Of a DNA stretch of 64,000 bases, positions 57,322-64,000 are shown in pieces. This stretch comes from Ruegeria lacuscaerulensis (lineage in GTDB: Bacteria > Pseudomonadota > Alphaproteobacteria > Rhodobacterales > Rhodobacteraceae). Numbering within the stretch: the first letter of the stretch is position 1; each line of letters starts with the position of its first letter. The stretch is from positions 124,001-188,000 of the forward strand of contig NZ_WQGO01000007.1 in the NCBI RefSeq assembly GCF_013034685.1, written 5' to 3'. Below the pieces are notes generated by a model. It did not search any database. It was given only the letters and a program-made list of their open reading frames with translations, and had not been told where the DNA came from. A program made the translations under genes and the position numbers.

Positions 57322-57406
57322 TCTATTCGCCGCCTGTAACCAAACCGGAAGGAGGCGGCAGACTTCCTCCCTGTCGACTGGCCGCGCCTTTGGGCGCGGC
57401 TTTTTT
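57322..57406 (+). ncRNA. Candidate small RNA with an anti-Shine-Dalgarno-like CUUCCUCCC stretch
   Basis: A stem GCCGCCT / AGGCGGC (57329-57335 with 57353-57359) holds a loop containing GGAAGG. CTTCCTCCC (57363-57371) follows in a single-stranded linker, then the GCCGCGCC / GGCGCGGC terminator with TTTTTT. The pyrimidine-rich CUCC motif resembles the CcsR/cuckoo RNAs of alphaproteobacteria, but only one such stretch is present and the 5' end is not fixed by a clear promoter. Confidence 0.4.
57381..57406 (+). terminator. Rho-independent terminator 1 in the herA-ialB gap
   Basis: GCCGCGCC / GGCGCGGC, 8-bp stem with a 4-base loop, followed by TTTTTT. Confidence 0.85.
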
Positions 57407-57446
57407 CACGAAAACCGCCGAAGTGATCAATTTTTCAGGTTAGCAG

Positions 57447-57475
57447 TTGACCGCCGCGATTCCCTTTCGTAACGT
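57447..57475 (+). promoter_or_regulatory. Sigma-70 promoter for the second candidate small RNA
   Basis: TTGACC, exactly 17 bases, TAACGT. The expected start is near 57482. Confidence 0.5.
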
Positions 57476-57481
57476 CTGCCC

Positions 57482-57553
57482 ATAACTAAGTCGGCCAGTC
57501 CGACGGGGAGAAAATTATAGAAAAGGGAGCCGCTCCACCGGCTCCCTTTTTTT
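57482..57553 (+). ncRNA. Candidate small RNA of about 70 nt
   Basis: From the predicted start, a 5-bp hairpin GTCGG / CCGAC (57490-57504 region) is followed by an A-rich single-stranded linker (GGGGAGAAAATTATAG), then a perfect 12-bp terminator stem AAAAGGGAGCCG / CGGCTCCCTTTT with extra T. Promoter, compact length, linker and strong terminator are the normal layout of a trans-acting small RNA. No sequence family was recognised. Confidence 0.5.
57521..57553 (+). terminator. Rho-independent terminator 2 in the herA-ialB gap
   Basis: A 12-bp perfect stem, 6-base loop CTCCAC and a T run. Confidence 0.9.
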
Positions 57554-57691
57554 GTTGCTCCAACGATAGTTTTCATCTGTGGACAGGCAAAAATCCGATC
57601 ACATCAACGCATTTTCTTGGCATAGTGCCTGACACCCTGCCGGAACAATGTTAGACCGTGCAAAAAGCGTATCCACAGAACCGAGGCGTTC

Positions 57692-58291
57692 ATGATCAAG
57701 AAACTTCTCACTCTCAATGTTGTTGCCGCCATGCTTTGGGCCGGGGCGGTCGCGGCGCAGGAAAATCAAGCCGACACTACAACTGCTCCGCAGACTCAGG
57801 CTGGTGCGGATTTGGATCTTGGCGAGGAAGGACCACGCGTAGGTAGCCGCTACATCAAAGAAGAGCACGGTGATTGGATGATCTCGTGTGTGAAGACTGA
57901 AGCAGGTGAAGATCCCTGTTTCCTCCGCCAAATTCTGGCCGGTGACCAGGGGCAACCCATTGCCGACATCACTATTCAGAATCTGCCCGAGGGCTCTCCC
58001 GCTGCCGCCCGAGCAACGGTTGTAGTTCCGCTTGAAATCCTGTTGCAGGCACAGCTTGCTCTGTCCATCGACGGCGCACCTGGCAAGCGGTACAACTATC
58101 ACCATTGCAACCCGGTCGGATGCCTCGCACAGCTTGGGTTCACTCAAGGTGACATTGACGCAATGAAAGCAGGAACAACGGCAACGCTGTCGTTGGTGTC
58201 TTTGTTGGCACCGACTCAGTTGTTGGAAATGGAAGTGTCGCTGGCCGGATTCACCGCTGGTTTTGATACGCTTGAGCCAGCGCAAAACTAA
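57692..58291 (+). CDS. Invasion-associated locus B (IalB) family protein
   Basis: A 199-residue exported protein. A signal peptide (MIKKLLTLNVVAAMLWAGAVAAQ) is followed by an acidic linker and the IalB domain from about residue 55: YIKEEHGDWMISCVKTEAGEDPCFLRQ, a cysteine pair, then KRYNYHHCNPVGCLAQLGFT. Members are periplasmic or envelope proteins of unknown biochemical role; the name comes from Bartonella. Four cysteines suggest two disulfides. Monocistronic; a terminator follows. Confidence 0.88.
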   Translation: MIKKLLTLNVVAAMLWAGAVAAQENQADTTTAPQTQAGADLDLGEEGPRVGSRYIKEEHGDWMISCVKTEAGEDPCFLRQILAGDQGQPIADITIQNLPEGSPAAARATVVVPLEILLQAQLALSIDGAPGKRYNYHHCNPVGCLAQLGFTQGDIDAMKAGTTATLSLVSLLAPTQLLEMEVSLAGFTAGFDTLEPAQN

Positions 58292-58305
58292 CCGAACCGC
58301 CGGAG

Positions 58306-58332
58306 CGCGCTGTCAAAAGACAGCGCGTTCCT
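58306..58332 (+). terminator. Terminator of ialB
   Basis: CGCGCTGTC / GACAGCGCG with an AAAA loop, followed by TTCCTTTT. Confidence 0.82.
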
Positions 58333-58333
58333 T

Positions 58334-59542
58334 TTAGACTTGCCTTAGAGCAAGAACAGCATTCAGGCCACCAAAGGCGAACGCATTGCTCAGCGCGACT
58401 TCTACCTTGGCTTTGCGGGCTTCGTTCGGAACCACATCCAAAGCGCATTCCGGGTCAGGTTCCTCATAGCCGATCGTAGGCGCAATCACGCCGTCACGCA
58501 GTGCCATAATGCAGGCCAACAGTTCTACCGCGCCGGTACCGCCGATCAGGTGTCCATGCATGGATTTGGTGGACGATATCATCAGATCATCCGCATGCGG
58601 ACCAAAGACATCCGCCACAGCCGCGCATTCGGTCTTGTCATTGGCCGCCGTGCCGGTTCCGTGCGCGTTGATATAGCCCACCTGATCGGCATTGATCCCA
58701 CCATCCGCCAAAGCGCCCGAAATTGCCCGAGCCGCGCCTTGTTTGCTGGGCATCACGATATCTGCGGCGTCCGAAGTCATGGCAAACCCCACCACTTCAC
58801 ACAGGATCTCGGCCCCACGCGCGCGGGCGTGTTCGTATTCTTCAAAGACAAAAACACCTGCGCCTTCGCCCTGAACCATACCGTTGCGGTTTGCGCTGAA
58901 CGGACGGCAGGCGTCTTTGGACATGACCCGCAGCCCTTCCCACGCCTTGACGCCGCCAAAGCACAGCATGGATTCCGCTCCACCCGTCAGCATCGCCGGG
59001 GCCGCGCCGCTGCGCACCATCTGGAACGCCAGCGCCATCGCGTGATTTGACGAGGCACAGGCGGTCGAGACCGTAAAGCTGGGCCCTTTGAGGTTATGTT
59101 CCATAGATACGTGGCTGGCGGCCGCGTTGTTCATCAGCTTGGGCACGACAAAGGGGTGAACCCGGTTCTTGCCGCCCTCATAGACTGAGCGGTAATTGTC
59201 ATCCCAGGTCGACACGCCGCCACCGGCTGTTCCCAAAACAACGCCTGAGCGCGCCGCTAGGTCGCCATGAAATTCGATCCCAGACTGTTCGATTGCTTCC
59301 TTTGCCGCCGTCAGGGTGAACTGCGTAAACCGGTCATACAGCGTCATCTGTTGGCGGTTGAAGCGGCCCTCGGCCTCGAACCCGCGCACCTGACCGCCGA
59401 TCTTGATGGCAAGGCGCTCGACATCTCGAAAATCAAGTTCAGAGATTCCGCAGCGCCCTTCGCGCATCGCTTCAAGCGTCGCCGGAACGGAGTGGCCCAA
59501 AGAGTTGATCGTGCCCGCACCGGTAATTACAACGCGTTTCAT
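58334..59542 (-). CDS. FabF/NodE-like beta-ketoacyl-ACP synthase
   Basis: A 402-residue condensing enzyme with the Cys-His-His triad: Cys162 in STACASSNH, His294 in NAHGTGT and His331 in MHGHLIGGTG. Similar in length to FabF but its neighbours, a dedicated ACP and lpxD, mark it as a specialised synthase, probably for a lipid A-type or other envelope acyl chain, not the housekeeping enzyme. It starts 9 bases after the acp gene ends. Confidence 0.92.
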   Translation of the reverse strand: MKRVVITGAGTINSLGHSVPATLEAMREGRCGISELDFRDVERLAIKIGGQVRGFEAEGRFNRQQMTLYDRFTQFTLTAAKEAIEQSGIEFHGDLAARSGVVLGTAGGGVSTWDDNYRSVYEGGKNRVHPFVVPKLMNNAAASHVSMEHNLKGPSFTVSTACASSNHAMALAFQMVRSGAAPAMLTGGAESMLCFGGVKAWEGLRVMSKDACRPFSANRNGMVQGEGAGVFVFEEYEHARARGAEILCEVVGFAMTSDAADIVMPSKQGAARAISGALADGGINADQVGYINAHGTGTAANDKTECAAVADVFGPHADDLMISSTKSMHGHLIGGTGAVELLACIMALRDGVIAPTIGYEEPDPECALDVVPNEARKAKVEVALSNAFAFGGLNAVLALRQV

Positions 59543-59551
59543 GATCCTGCG

Positions 59552-59809
59552 TCAGACCTTTTCCGACACGAGCTTTTCGATACCGGCGATGATCGCGGCA
59601 ACATTTGAGATGTCAAAATCGCTGGCTGTCGGTTCGTTGGCATTGAACGGGACCGAGATGTCGAACTCTTCCTCGATGGCGAAGATGCTTTCGACCAACC
59701 CAAGGCTGTCGATCCCCAGATCTTCGAGCGTACTTTCGGGCGTCACATCCGAAGGGTCCAGCACGGCCTGTTCGGCGATGATGGCGATGACGCGATCGGT
59801 GATGCTCAT
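59552..59809 (-). CDS. Specialised acyl carrier protein
   Basis: An 85-residue acidic protein with the 4'-phosphopantetheine site Ser35 in LEDLGIDSLGLVES. The second half departs from housekeeping AcpP (FDISVPFNANEPTASDFD...), as in secondary ACPs such as AcpXL of rhizobia. Between lpxD upstream and the condensing enzyme downstream; the 33-base gap to lpxD implies one operon. Confidence 0.9.
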   Translation of the reverse strand: MSITDRVIAIIAEQAVLDPSDVTPESTLEDLGIDSLGLVESIFAIEEEFDISVPFNANEPTASDFDISNVAAIIAGIEKLVSEKV

Positions 59810-59841
59810 GTCGATCCTCTGATTATCCCGTTGAGGGTGAT

Positions 59842-60933
59842 TTAATCACTCGACGACTGTTTGAAAACAGCCTTTTTCAACGCCTCTACGTCACGGGCCA
59901 TGCGCGGCAGGCGGCGTTGGGCTTTGTAAATGTCCGTATGGGATTCCATTTTGATACCCGGATAGCCCATGATGACACGGCCTGCCGGCACATTGGACAG
60001 AATCTTTGTGCCGCCACCCGAGATCACGCCATCGCCAATAAAAATATTGTCGACCACACCGGTCTGACCGCCCAAAACAACGTTGTTTCCAATCTCGACC
60101 GAGCCTGACACACCGGTTTGTCCGCACAGCAAGCAATCACGCCCCACGCGTGTGTTGTGGCCCACATGGACCAGATTATCCAATTTCGAGCCGTCGCCGA
60201 TCCGGGTATTGCGGATCGTACCATTGTCGACAGTGCAGTTAGCGCCAACTTCGACATCATCACCGATCTCGACCGCGCCAAGTGAGTGGATGCGCAACCA
60301 GCTTTGGGCCCGTGCGTCGCCCTTGTCGCCCATGGTCTTGCGCACGTTTTCGACGTCCGACACCTCGGGCGTGACAAAGCTGAATCCGTCGCCGCCGATA
60401 CGCGCGCCGGGTTGAGCAATAAAGCGGTCTCCGATCTGTGCGCGGGCACCGATGCTAACCATTTCGCGCAGCACGGCGTTCTGACCCAGAACTGCATCCA
60501 TCCCGACCACACAATGCGCCCCGATAACCGACCTCGCGCCGATTTTCGCCCGAGCGCCGATCACCGCCAATGGGCCGATCGAGACGTCTTCGCTGATCTC
60601 TGCCGTTGGGTCGACAACGGCTGACGGGTGAATGCCGGGCGCAATCCCCTGCCCCCGGTCCAGCATCGTGGTGATCCCCGCCATTGCCATCCGTGGACGC
60701 GGAACAAAGATCGCGGCCTGCAACCCCATGGCCTGCCAATCCGCACCTTCCCACAACACGGCCGCGCGGGCCGCGCCGTTGCCCAAAGCCTCGGCATATT
60801 TGGGGGACATTGCCATCGCCAGATCATCAGGACCTGCATCCGCCGGTTCCGCTGCGCGCGCGATGATCAGGCTGACATCGCCCTGACATTCCGCGCCAAG
60901 GGCATCGGCAATCTGCTGAATGGTATAGTGCAT
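59842..60933 (-). CDS. lpxD: LpxD, UDP-3-O-acyl-glucosamine N-acyltransferase
   Basis: A 363-residue trimeric left-handed beta-helix enzyme that adds the second 3-hydroxyacyl chain in lipid A synthesis. The N-terminal uridine-binding domain is followed by many hexapeptide repeats (I.ARAKIGARSVIGAHCVVG) and the catalytic His in NLVHVGHNTRVG. First gene of lpxD-acp-KAS. The absence of lpxA, fabZ and bamA next to it is unusual; this may be a second lpxD or a relocated one. Confidence 0.92.
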   Translation of the reverse strand: MHYTIQQIADALGAECQGDVSLIIARAAEPADAGPDDLAMAMSPKYAEALGNGAARAAVLWEGADWQAMGLQAAIFVPRPRMAMAGITTMLDRGQGIAPGIHPSAVVDPTAEISEDVSIGPLAVIGARAKIGARSVIGAHCVVGMDAVLGQNAVLREMVSIGARAQIGDRFIAQPGARIGGDGFSFVTPEVSDVENVRKTMGDKGDARAQSWLRIHSLGAVEIGDDVEVGANCTVDNGTIRNTRIGDGSKLDNLVHVGHNTRVGRDCLLCGQTGVSGSVEIGNNVVLGGQTGVVDNIFIGDGVISGGGTKILSNVPAGRVIMGYPGIKMESHTDIYKAQRRLPRMARDVEALKKAVFKQSSSD

Positions 60934-60967
60934 GTCGGGTTCCCCGGATTAAGGCCTAATCCGGTGA

Positions 60968-62566
60968 TTACCCCTGAACGTCCGGCAGGACCACCCCCGC
61001 TTTCTGCAAAGCGTCCCAGATTTTTTGATCTCGGCTGTAGACGTCACGGCGATACTGAACCTCGCCTTTGGGGCCGATATAGGCTGTGCGATAGATCAAA
61101 TGCACCGGGACGTGCTGTTTCAGAGGCACCGTGGTTTCCTTGCCGGTTGCCAGAACCCGCTGGAAAAACGCCCTTGGGTCTTCCTCCTGCTTGGCCAGCA
61201 ACGCAAAGGCGAACTCAAAGGGTTGCGCCAGCCGGATACAGCCATGCGAAAACGCCCGCGACTCGCGCGCGAACAGAGATTTCTGGGGCGTATCATGCAG
61301 ATAGATATTGTACTGGTTGGGGAACATGAACTTCACCAACCCCAACGCATTGCTTTTGCTGGGCGGCTGACGCATCGCAAACGGGAAGTTGCGCGCGGTG
61401 AATTGGGTAAAGTCCACTGCGCCCCGGTCAATCTGCCGCCCACTGCGGTCAGTGATATGTATATGGTTCACCGCATTCGGGTTCGATTGCAGCTGCGGCA
61501 GGTATTCTTTTGTGATGATCGAGCGTGGTACATACCAACTAGGGTTGATGACCATATGCTCCATCTCATCCGAGAATTCCGGGCTGCGGCGATCGTGAAC
61601 GTTCTTTCCAATGACCGCACGCGTTTCAAACGTCACCAAGCCATCATCAACGATCTTGGCCGAGAAATCAGCCTGATTGACCAGAATATGCCGCTCGCCC
61701 CGCTCGCGCGGCAACCAGCGTTCCCGCTCCAGCGCCACGTAAACCGCCCGCAGCCTGTCTGAGGCTGAGCGGTTCAGTTCAGTAATCGTCCCCTGCCCCG
61801 CGACCCCGTCCGAGGCTAATCCGTGCGCAGTTTGAAAGTCCTTCACAGCGGCAAGCATCGCGTCATCAAAGCGCGGGCTGGCGGTGGGTTTCAGATAACC
61901 CATGGCAACCAACCGGTTGCGCAGCTTGATCACATTGGGACCGGTATCACCAAGTTCCAGCTTGTCCTGAGGCACAGTCGCACCCCATCCGCCCTGATCG
62001 ATCAAAGCTTTCAAGGACACTTTCTGCTTCATCAATGCCCGATACTGGGCGGTCTGCGGCGCAAGTTGATCAAAATAGGCCGCGTTCTCGGACACGACCC
62101 CTTGCAAATGATCCACGGTCGAGCGGCGCTGTACCTTGCGCACCAACCCCTCATCGATATCCGCAGGCCGGAGCGCTCCGGAATAAAGGTCATTTGCATA
62201 TGCGATAAAGGCCCGGCTCAGCGCCATTTCGACAGCGCCCAGATCCCGGACCGAACGGGCCTCTTGCATCTTGGTCAACAGCGCCTCGACGTTATAGGCA
62301 TCGGGCAGGCCGTGCATATGGGCAGTGGCCAACGCCTGAATCAGGCTCGCACGACGCGTCGCATGTTCTGGCGTCTCACCCACCCAAATCGGTGTAAACC
62401 CGTTCGCGCGGTAAAAATCAGCAATCTCCGACCCGGACGGCGCAGATTCGGCCACGGCCATCTGAAAGGCAGTGGCAGGTTTGTCGGGAGTGTTGGCCAC
62501 GCCGGTCGTTGCCGCCAAGCAAGCAGCAAGAGCGAGAACACTGGATGCACGAAAAAATGCTCGCAT
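60968..62566 (-). CDS. Murein L,D-transpeptidase, YcbB/LdtD type
   Basis: A 532-residue exported protein. Signal peptide (residues 1-24), then a helical domain, a peptidoglycan-binding domain (LELGDTGPNVIKLRNRLVAMGYL) and a YkuD catalytic domain with the active-site Cys in FSHGCIRLAQP. It makes 3-3 cross-links in peptidoglycan or attaches proteins to it. The ATG at 62566 was chosen for the signal peptide; an upstream in-frame ATG at 62650 would bury it. Divergent from a DUF882 peptidase across about 350 bases. Confidence 0.93.
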   Translation of the reverse strand: MRAFFRASSVLALAACLAATTGVANTPDKPATAFQMAVAESAPSGSEIADFYRANGFTPIWVGETPEHATRRASLIQALATAHMHGLPDAYNVEALLTKMQEARSVRDLGAVEMALSRAFIAYANDLYSGALRPADIDEGLVRKVQRRSTVDHLQGVVSENAAYFDQLAPQTAQYRALMKQKVSLKALIDQGGWGATVPQDKLELGDTGPNVIKLRNRLVAMGYLKPTASPRFDDAMLAAVKDFQTAHGLASDGVAGQGTITELNRSASDRLRAVYVALERERWLPRERGERHILVNQADFSAKIVDDGLVTFETRAVIGKNVHDRRSPEFSDEMEHMVINPSWYVPRSIITKEYLPQLQSNPNAVNHIHITDRSGRQIDRGAVDFTQFTARNFPFAMRQPPSKSNALGLVKFMFPNQYNIYLHDTPQKSLFARESRAFSHGCIRLAQPFEFAFALLAKQEEDPRAFFQRVLATGKETTVPLKQHVPVHLIYRTAYIGPKGEVQYRRDVYSRDQKIWDALQKAGVVLPDVQG

Positions 62567-62921
62567 GGGATAACCTTTATTCTTCAACACTCTACGCGCG
62601 CCTGTATCCACGCCGAACAAATATGCTGGCCGGTCGACGAGCTTGTCCATTCACAAATACATCACATCGATGCTTCTTTACCCGCCTGATGCGCGTTTGC
62701 ATCGACCACAGTCCCGCTCACCCTTGGCGCCTGAAAATTATACGCATTTGTGTCATCTGCGCAAAAAACTGCCGAAAATTCCCGCTTGAAAAGATGAATA
62801 TGAAAGACTTCTTGGCTGGATTTTGCGTCTGTGCCATAAAACCCGTACTTGGGATGGGAAAAAATTAAGAACGCGCACGTAACATCGTGTGCAGGCAGGA
62901 ACAGTACGGGACGAACATAAA
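62567..62921. other. Divergent promoter region of ldt and the DUF882 gene
   Basis: About 355 bases with no convincing gene. AT-rich compared with the window and containing several short A/T tracts (near 62750-62800 and 62830-62870). No palindrome or riboswitch was recognised; presumably it holds both promoters. Confidence 0.5.
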
Positions 62922-63491
62922 ATGACGACGAGCAGTTCCTCGGGTATGACCCGGCGGGCCCTATTGGGCGCATTTGCGGCAACGGCAGTGGTTGCAGCAC
63001 CAACATATTCCAACGCAGCAGGTTTCCTCCGCGGCGGCGGCGACATTCGCCGTATCCGGATGTATTCCGGGCGCACCGGCGAGCGTATCGATATGATATA
63101 TTGGGTCGATGGAAAATACATCAAGGACGCTGTCAAAGAAGTGAACCACTTCATGCGTGACTGGCGGACGGACCAAGTCAAGGACATGGACCTGCGCACC
63201 ATCGACATCATGGCTGCCTCACATAATCTGCTGGACGTTGACGAACCCTACACGCTGCTGTCTGGCTACCGCTCACCTCAGACCAACGCGATGCTTCGGT
63301 CCCGGTCGCGCCGCGTGGCCAAGAACTCACTTCATATGAAGGGTCAGGCCGCTGACCTGCGCTTGTCGTCCCGGTCAGTCTCGCAGATGGCCAAGGCCGC
63401 CATATCCTGCCGTGCGGGCGGGGTGGGCAAATACTATCGCTCGAATTTCGTGCACATGGATTGCGGCGATATCCGTAGTTGGGGCGGGTAA
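62922..63491 (+). CDS. DUF882 (YcbK/MepK-like) peptidoglycan peptidase with Tat signal
   Basis: A 189-residue exported protein. A twin-arginine signal (MTRRALLGAFAATAVVAA) precedes the peptidase M15-like domain. Zinc-site residues are seen in SLHMKGQAADLR (His, Asp) and FVHMD (His). The LLSGYRSPQTNAML motif is typical. E. coli MepK cleaves 3-3 cross-links of murein, which matches the divergent L,D-transpeptidase gene. The start ATG 62922 is used; an ATG at 62946 would begin right at the Tat motif. Confidence 0.9.
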   Translation: MTTSSSSGMTRRALLGAFAATAVVAAPTYSNAAGFLRGGGDIRRIRMYSGRTGERIDMIYWVDGKYIKDAVKEVNHFMRDWRTDQVKDMDLRTIDIMAASHNLLDVDEPYTLLSGYRSPQTNAMLRSRSRRVAKNSLHMKGQAADLRLSSRSVSQMAKAAISCRAGGVGKYYRSNFVHMDCGDIRSWGG

Positions 63492-63523
63492 GCACCAACA
63501 TACAAAACCAACCCGTATTCTCG

Positions 63524-63557
63524 ACCGCCGGCCCCCAAGACCCGGCGGTTTTTTTGT
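63524..63557 (+). terminator. Terminator of the DUF882 peptidase gene
   Basis: ACCGCCGG / CCGGCGGT stem with a 10-base loop, followed by seven or more T. Confidence 0.88.
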
Positions 63558-63619
63558 GCGCGCGTCCCCTATCCAGATTCAATCGACCCAGAGCGCGAAC
63601 AGGAAAATTCAAAGGAAAA

Positions 63620-63671
63620 TGGCGCACCTGAGAGGATTCGAACCTCTGGCCTCTGCCTTCGGAGGGCAGGT
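63620..63671 (-). pseudogene. 3' half of a tRNA-Arg (CCG) gene, probable attachment-site remnant
   Basis: On the minus strand the segment reads as an anticodon arm (CTGCC-CTCCGAA-GGCAG, anticodon CCG), variable loop, T-arm (AGAGG-TTCGAAT-CCTCT), acceptor 3' strand CAGGTGC, discriminator G and CCA. The acceptor 5' strand (expected GCACCTG) and D-arm are missing; the sequence to the right is unrelated. The break lies at the 5' side of the anticodon stem, where many tyrosine integrases leave their crossover. Confidence 0.7.
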
Positions 63672-63838
63672 TATAGGCACCTGCCGTTCGATTAGGGTCG
63701 TTTAACCATTTGTTATTAATAACTATCGGGTCCAGTCGGGTTTAAGCGAACCTAGGCGGATTGTTTGTAAAGTTCACAAATTTGTATGTAAACGCGAAAA
63801 AGGAGGCCCGCCGGGCAAGACCCTATAGGTAAATGTTG

Positions 63839-63870
63839 AAAGAGGCTGAGAGTTCAGCCTCTTTCCTTTT
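63839..63870 (+). terminator. Strong terminator at the right edge
   Basis: AAAGAGGCTGA / TCAGCCTCTTT, an 11-bp perfect stem with a GAGT loop, followed by CCTTTT. No plus-strand protein gene lies between it and the previous terminator. Confidence 0.8.
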
Positions 63871-64000
63871 GTGCTCAGAATGAGAAGTTCGAAAATTGGC
63901 GCTAATTATCAGACGTTCGATTTTGGTGCAGCGAAGGACCGCTTCGAGCTGATGTCGTTGAAAAACTCTTCCTTGATTGAGAGGCAAGCTGCTGATTCAA

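Larger units (their letters stand above)
57256..57691. other. Gene-free gap between the HerA-like gene and ialB, with two terminated units
   Basis: No protein gene is seen over 436 bases. Two plus-strand Rho-independent terminators (57381-57406 and 57521-57553) are both too far from the ialB start to be its attenuator alone and have no upstream plus-strand gene to end. Each is preceded by structured sequence, and the second has a near-consensus promoter 35 bases before the first hairpin. The section after 57554 holds the ialB promoter region. Confidence 0.6.
63492..64000. other. Gene-poor right edge with tRNA remnant and terminated unit
   Basis: Contains the DUF882 terminator, the tRNA-Arg 3' half (63620-63671), a perfect palindrome GTTATTAATAAC (about 63711-63722), a promoter-like TTGTTT-N18-TATGTA (63761-63790) and an 11-bp terminator at 63839-63870. 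From 63880 a plus-strand frame (MRSSKIGANYQTFDF...) and on the minus strand another frame (ending ...SFAAPKSNV) run to the edge; neither can be judged. Composition is less GC-rich than the rest. Confidence 0.5.

Noticed and set aside
63620..63720. A group I intron interrupting tRNA-Arg as an explanation for the missing 5' half
   Set aside because: No 5' half is found within the following ~300 bases and none of the conserved intron core elements were seen; element integration is simpler.

Overview
The window looks like a chromosomal segment of a marine Rhodobacterales (Roseobacter-group) alphaproteobacterium. The evidence is the gene content: a ChpT phosphotransferase of the CckA-ChpT-CtrA relay, OlsB/OlsA ornithine-lipid synthesis, ribosomal protein L21 with a helix-hairpin-helix tail, IalB-family and DUF2059 envelope proteins, DUF1127 and PAS_5 proteins, and two branched-chain amino-acid-type (HAAT) ABC importers. 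Codon use is GC-rich, and most genes sit in tight operons with 1-4 bp ATGA/TAATG overlaps. The species is inferred, not proven.

Layout from left to right. (1) 1-5.2 kb: trmFO (cut by the left edge), a non-canonical crotonase, a thioesterase, a DUF1127 protein divergent from a MocR-type regulator, then rplM-rpsI. (2) 5.2-13.5 kb: a HAAT importer operon with a built-in acyl-CoA ligase (livH-livM-livG-livF-ligase-binding protein, read leftward), an MDR oxidoreductase and a small anchored protein. (3) 13.7-25.3 kb: tRNA-Ser(CGA), two tandem DUF2059 proteins, rplU-rpmA-(52-aa membrane protein)-GNAT-obgE-proB-proA, chpT, olsB-olsA and rpsB-tsf. (4) 25.7-35 kb: a LuxR-type regulator with aroQ, then acyl-CoA, thioester and lipid-type enzymes (MDR, SDRs, phosphotransferase, thiol isomerase, beta-lactamase-fold hydrolase, TesB, glutaryl-CoA dehydrogenase). 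(5) 35-42.5 kb: a complete phosphate regulon phoR-pstSCAB-phoU-phoB with a triple Pho-box array. (6) 42.6-49.5 kb: gamma-carbonic anhydrase, gmk, yicC, a PAS protein preceded by a consensus CtrA box, class II DAHP synthase, a GlxA-type regulator and a PQQ-type sugar dehydrogenase. (7) 49.6-55.2 kb: a second HAAT operon with an unrelated small cysteine-containing secreted protein embedded in it. (8) 55.4-63.5 kb: a lipoprotein, a HerA-like ATPase, two candidate small RNAs, IalB, a KAS-ACP-lpxD lipid A-type cluster, an L,D-transpeptidase and a DUF882 peptidase. (9) At the right edge lies the 3' half of a tRNA-Arg gene without its 5' half, most simply explained as the attachment scar of an integrated element lying to the right of the window.

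Most of the window is core genome. The parts that standard genes do not explain are small and mostly non-coding: two back-to-back terminated transcripts at 57.3-57.55 kb, the tRNA remnant and terminated unit at 63.6-63.9 kb, the palindromic operator array at 2.64-2.69 kb, the CtrA box at 44.75 kb, and micro-genes wedged into operons at 16.74 and 52.55 kb. No CRISPR array, insertion sequence, phage gene block or toxin-antitoxin pair was recognised.
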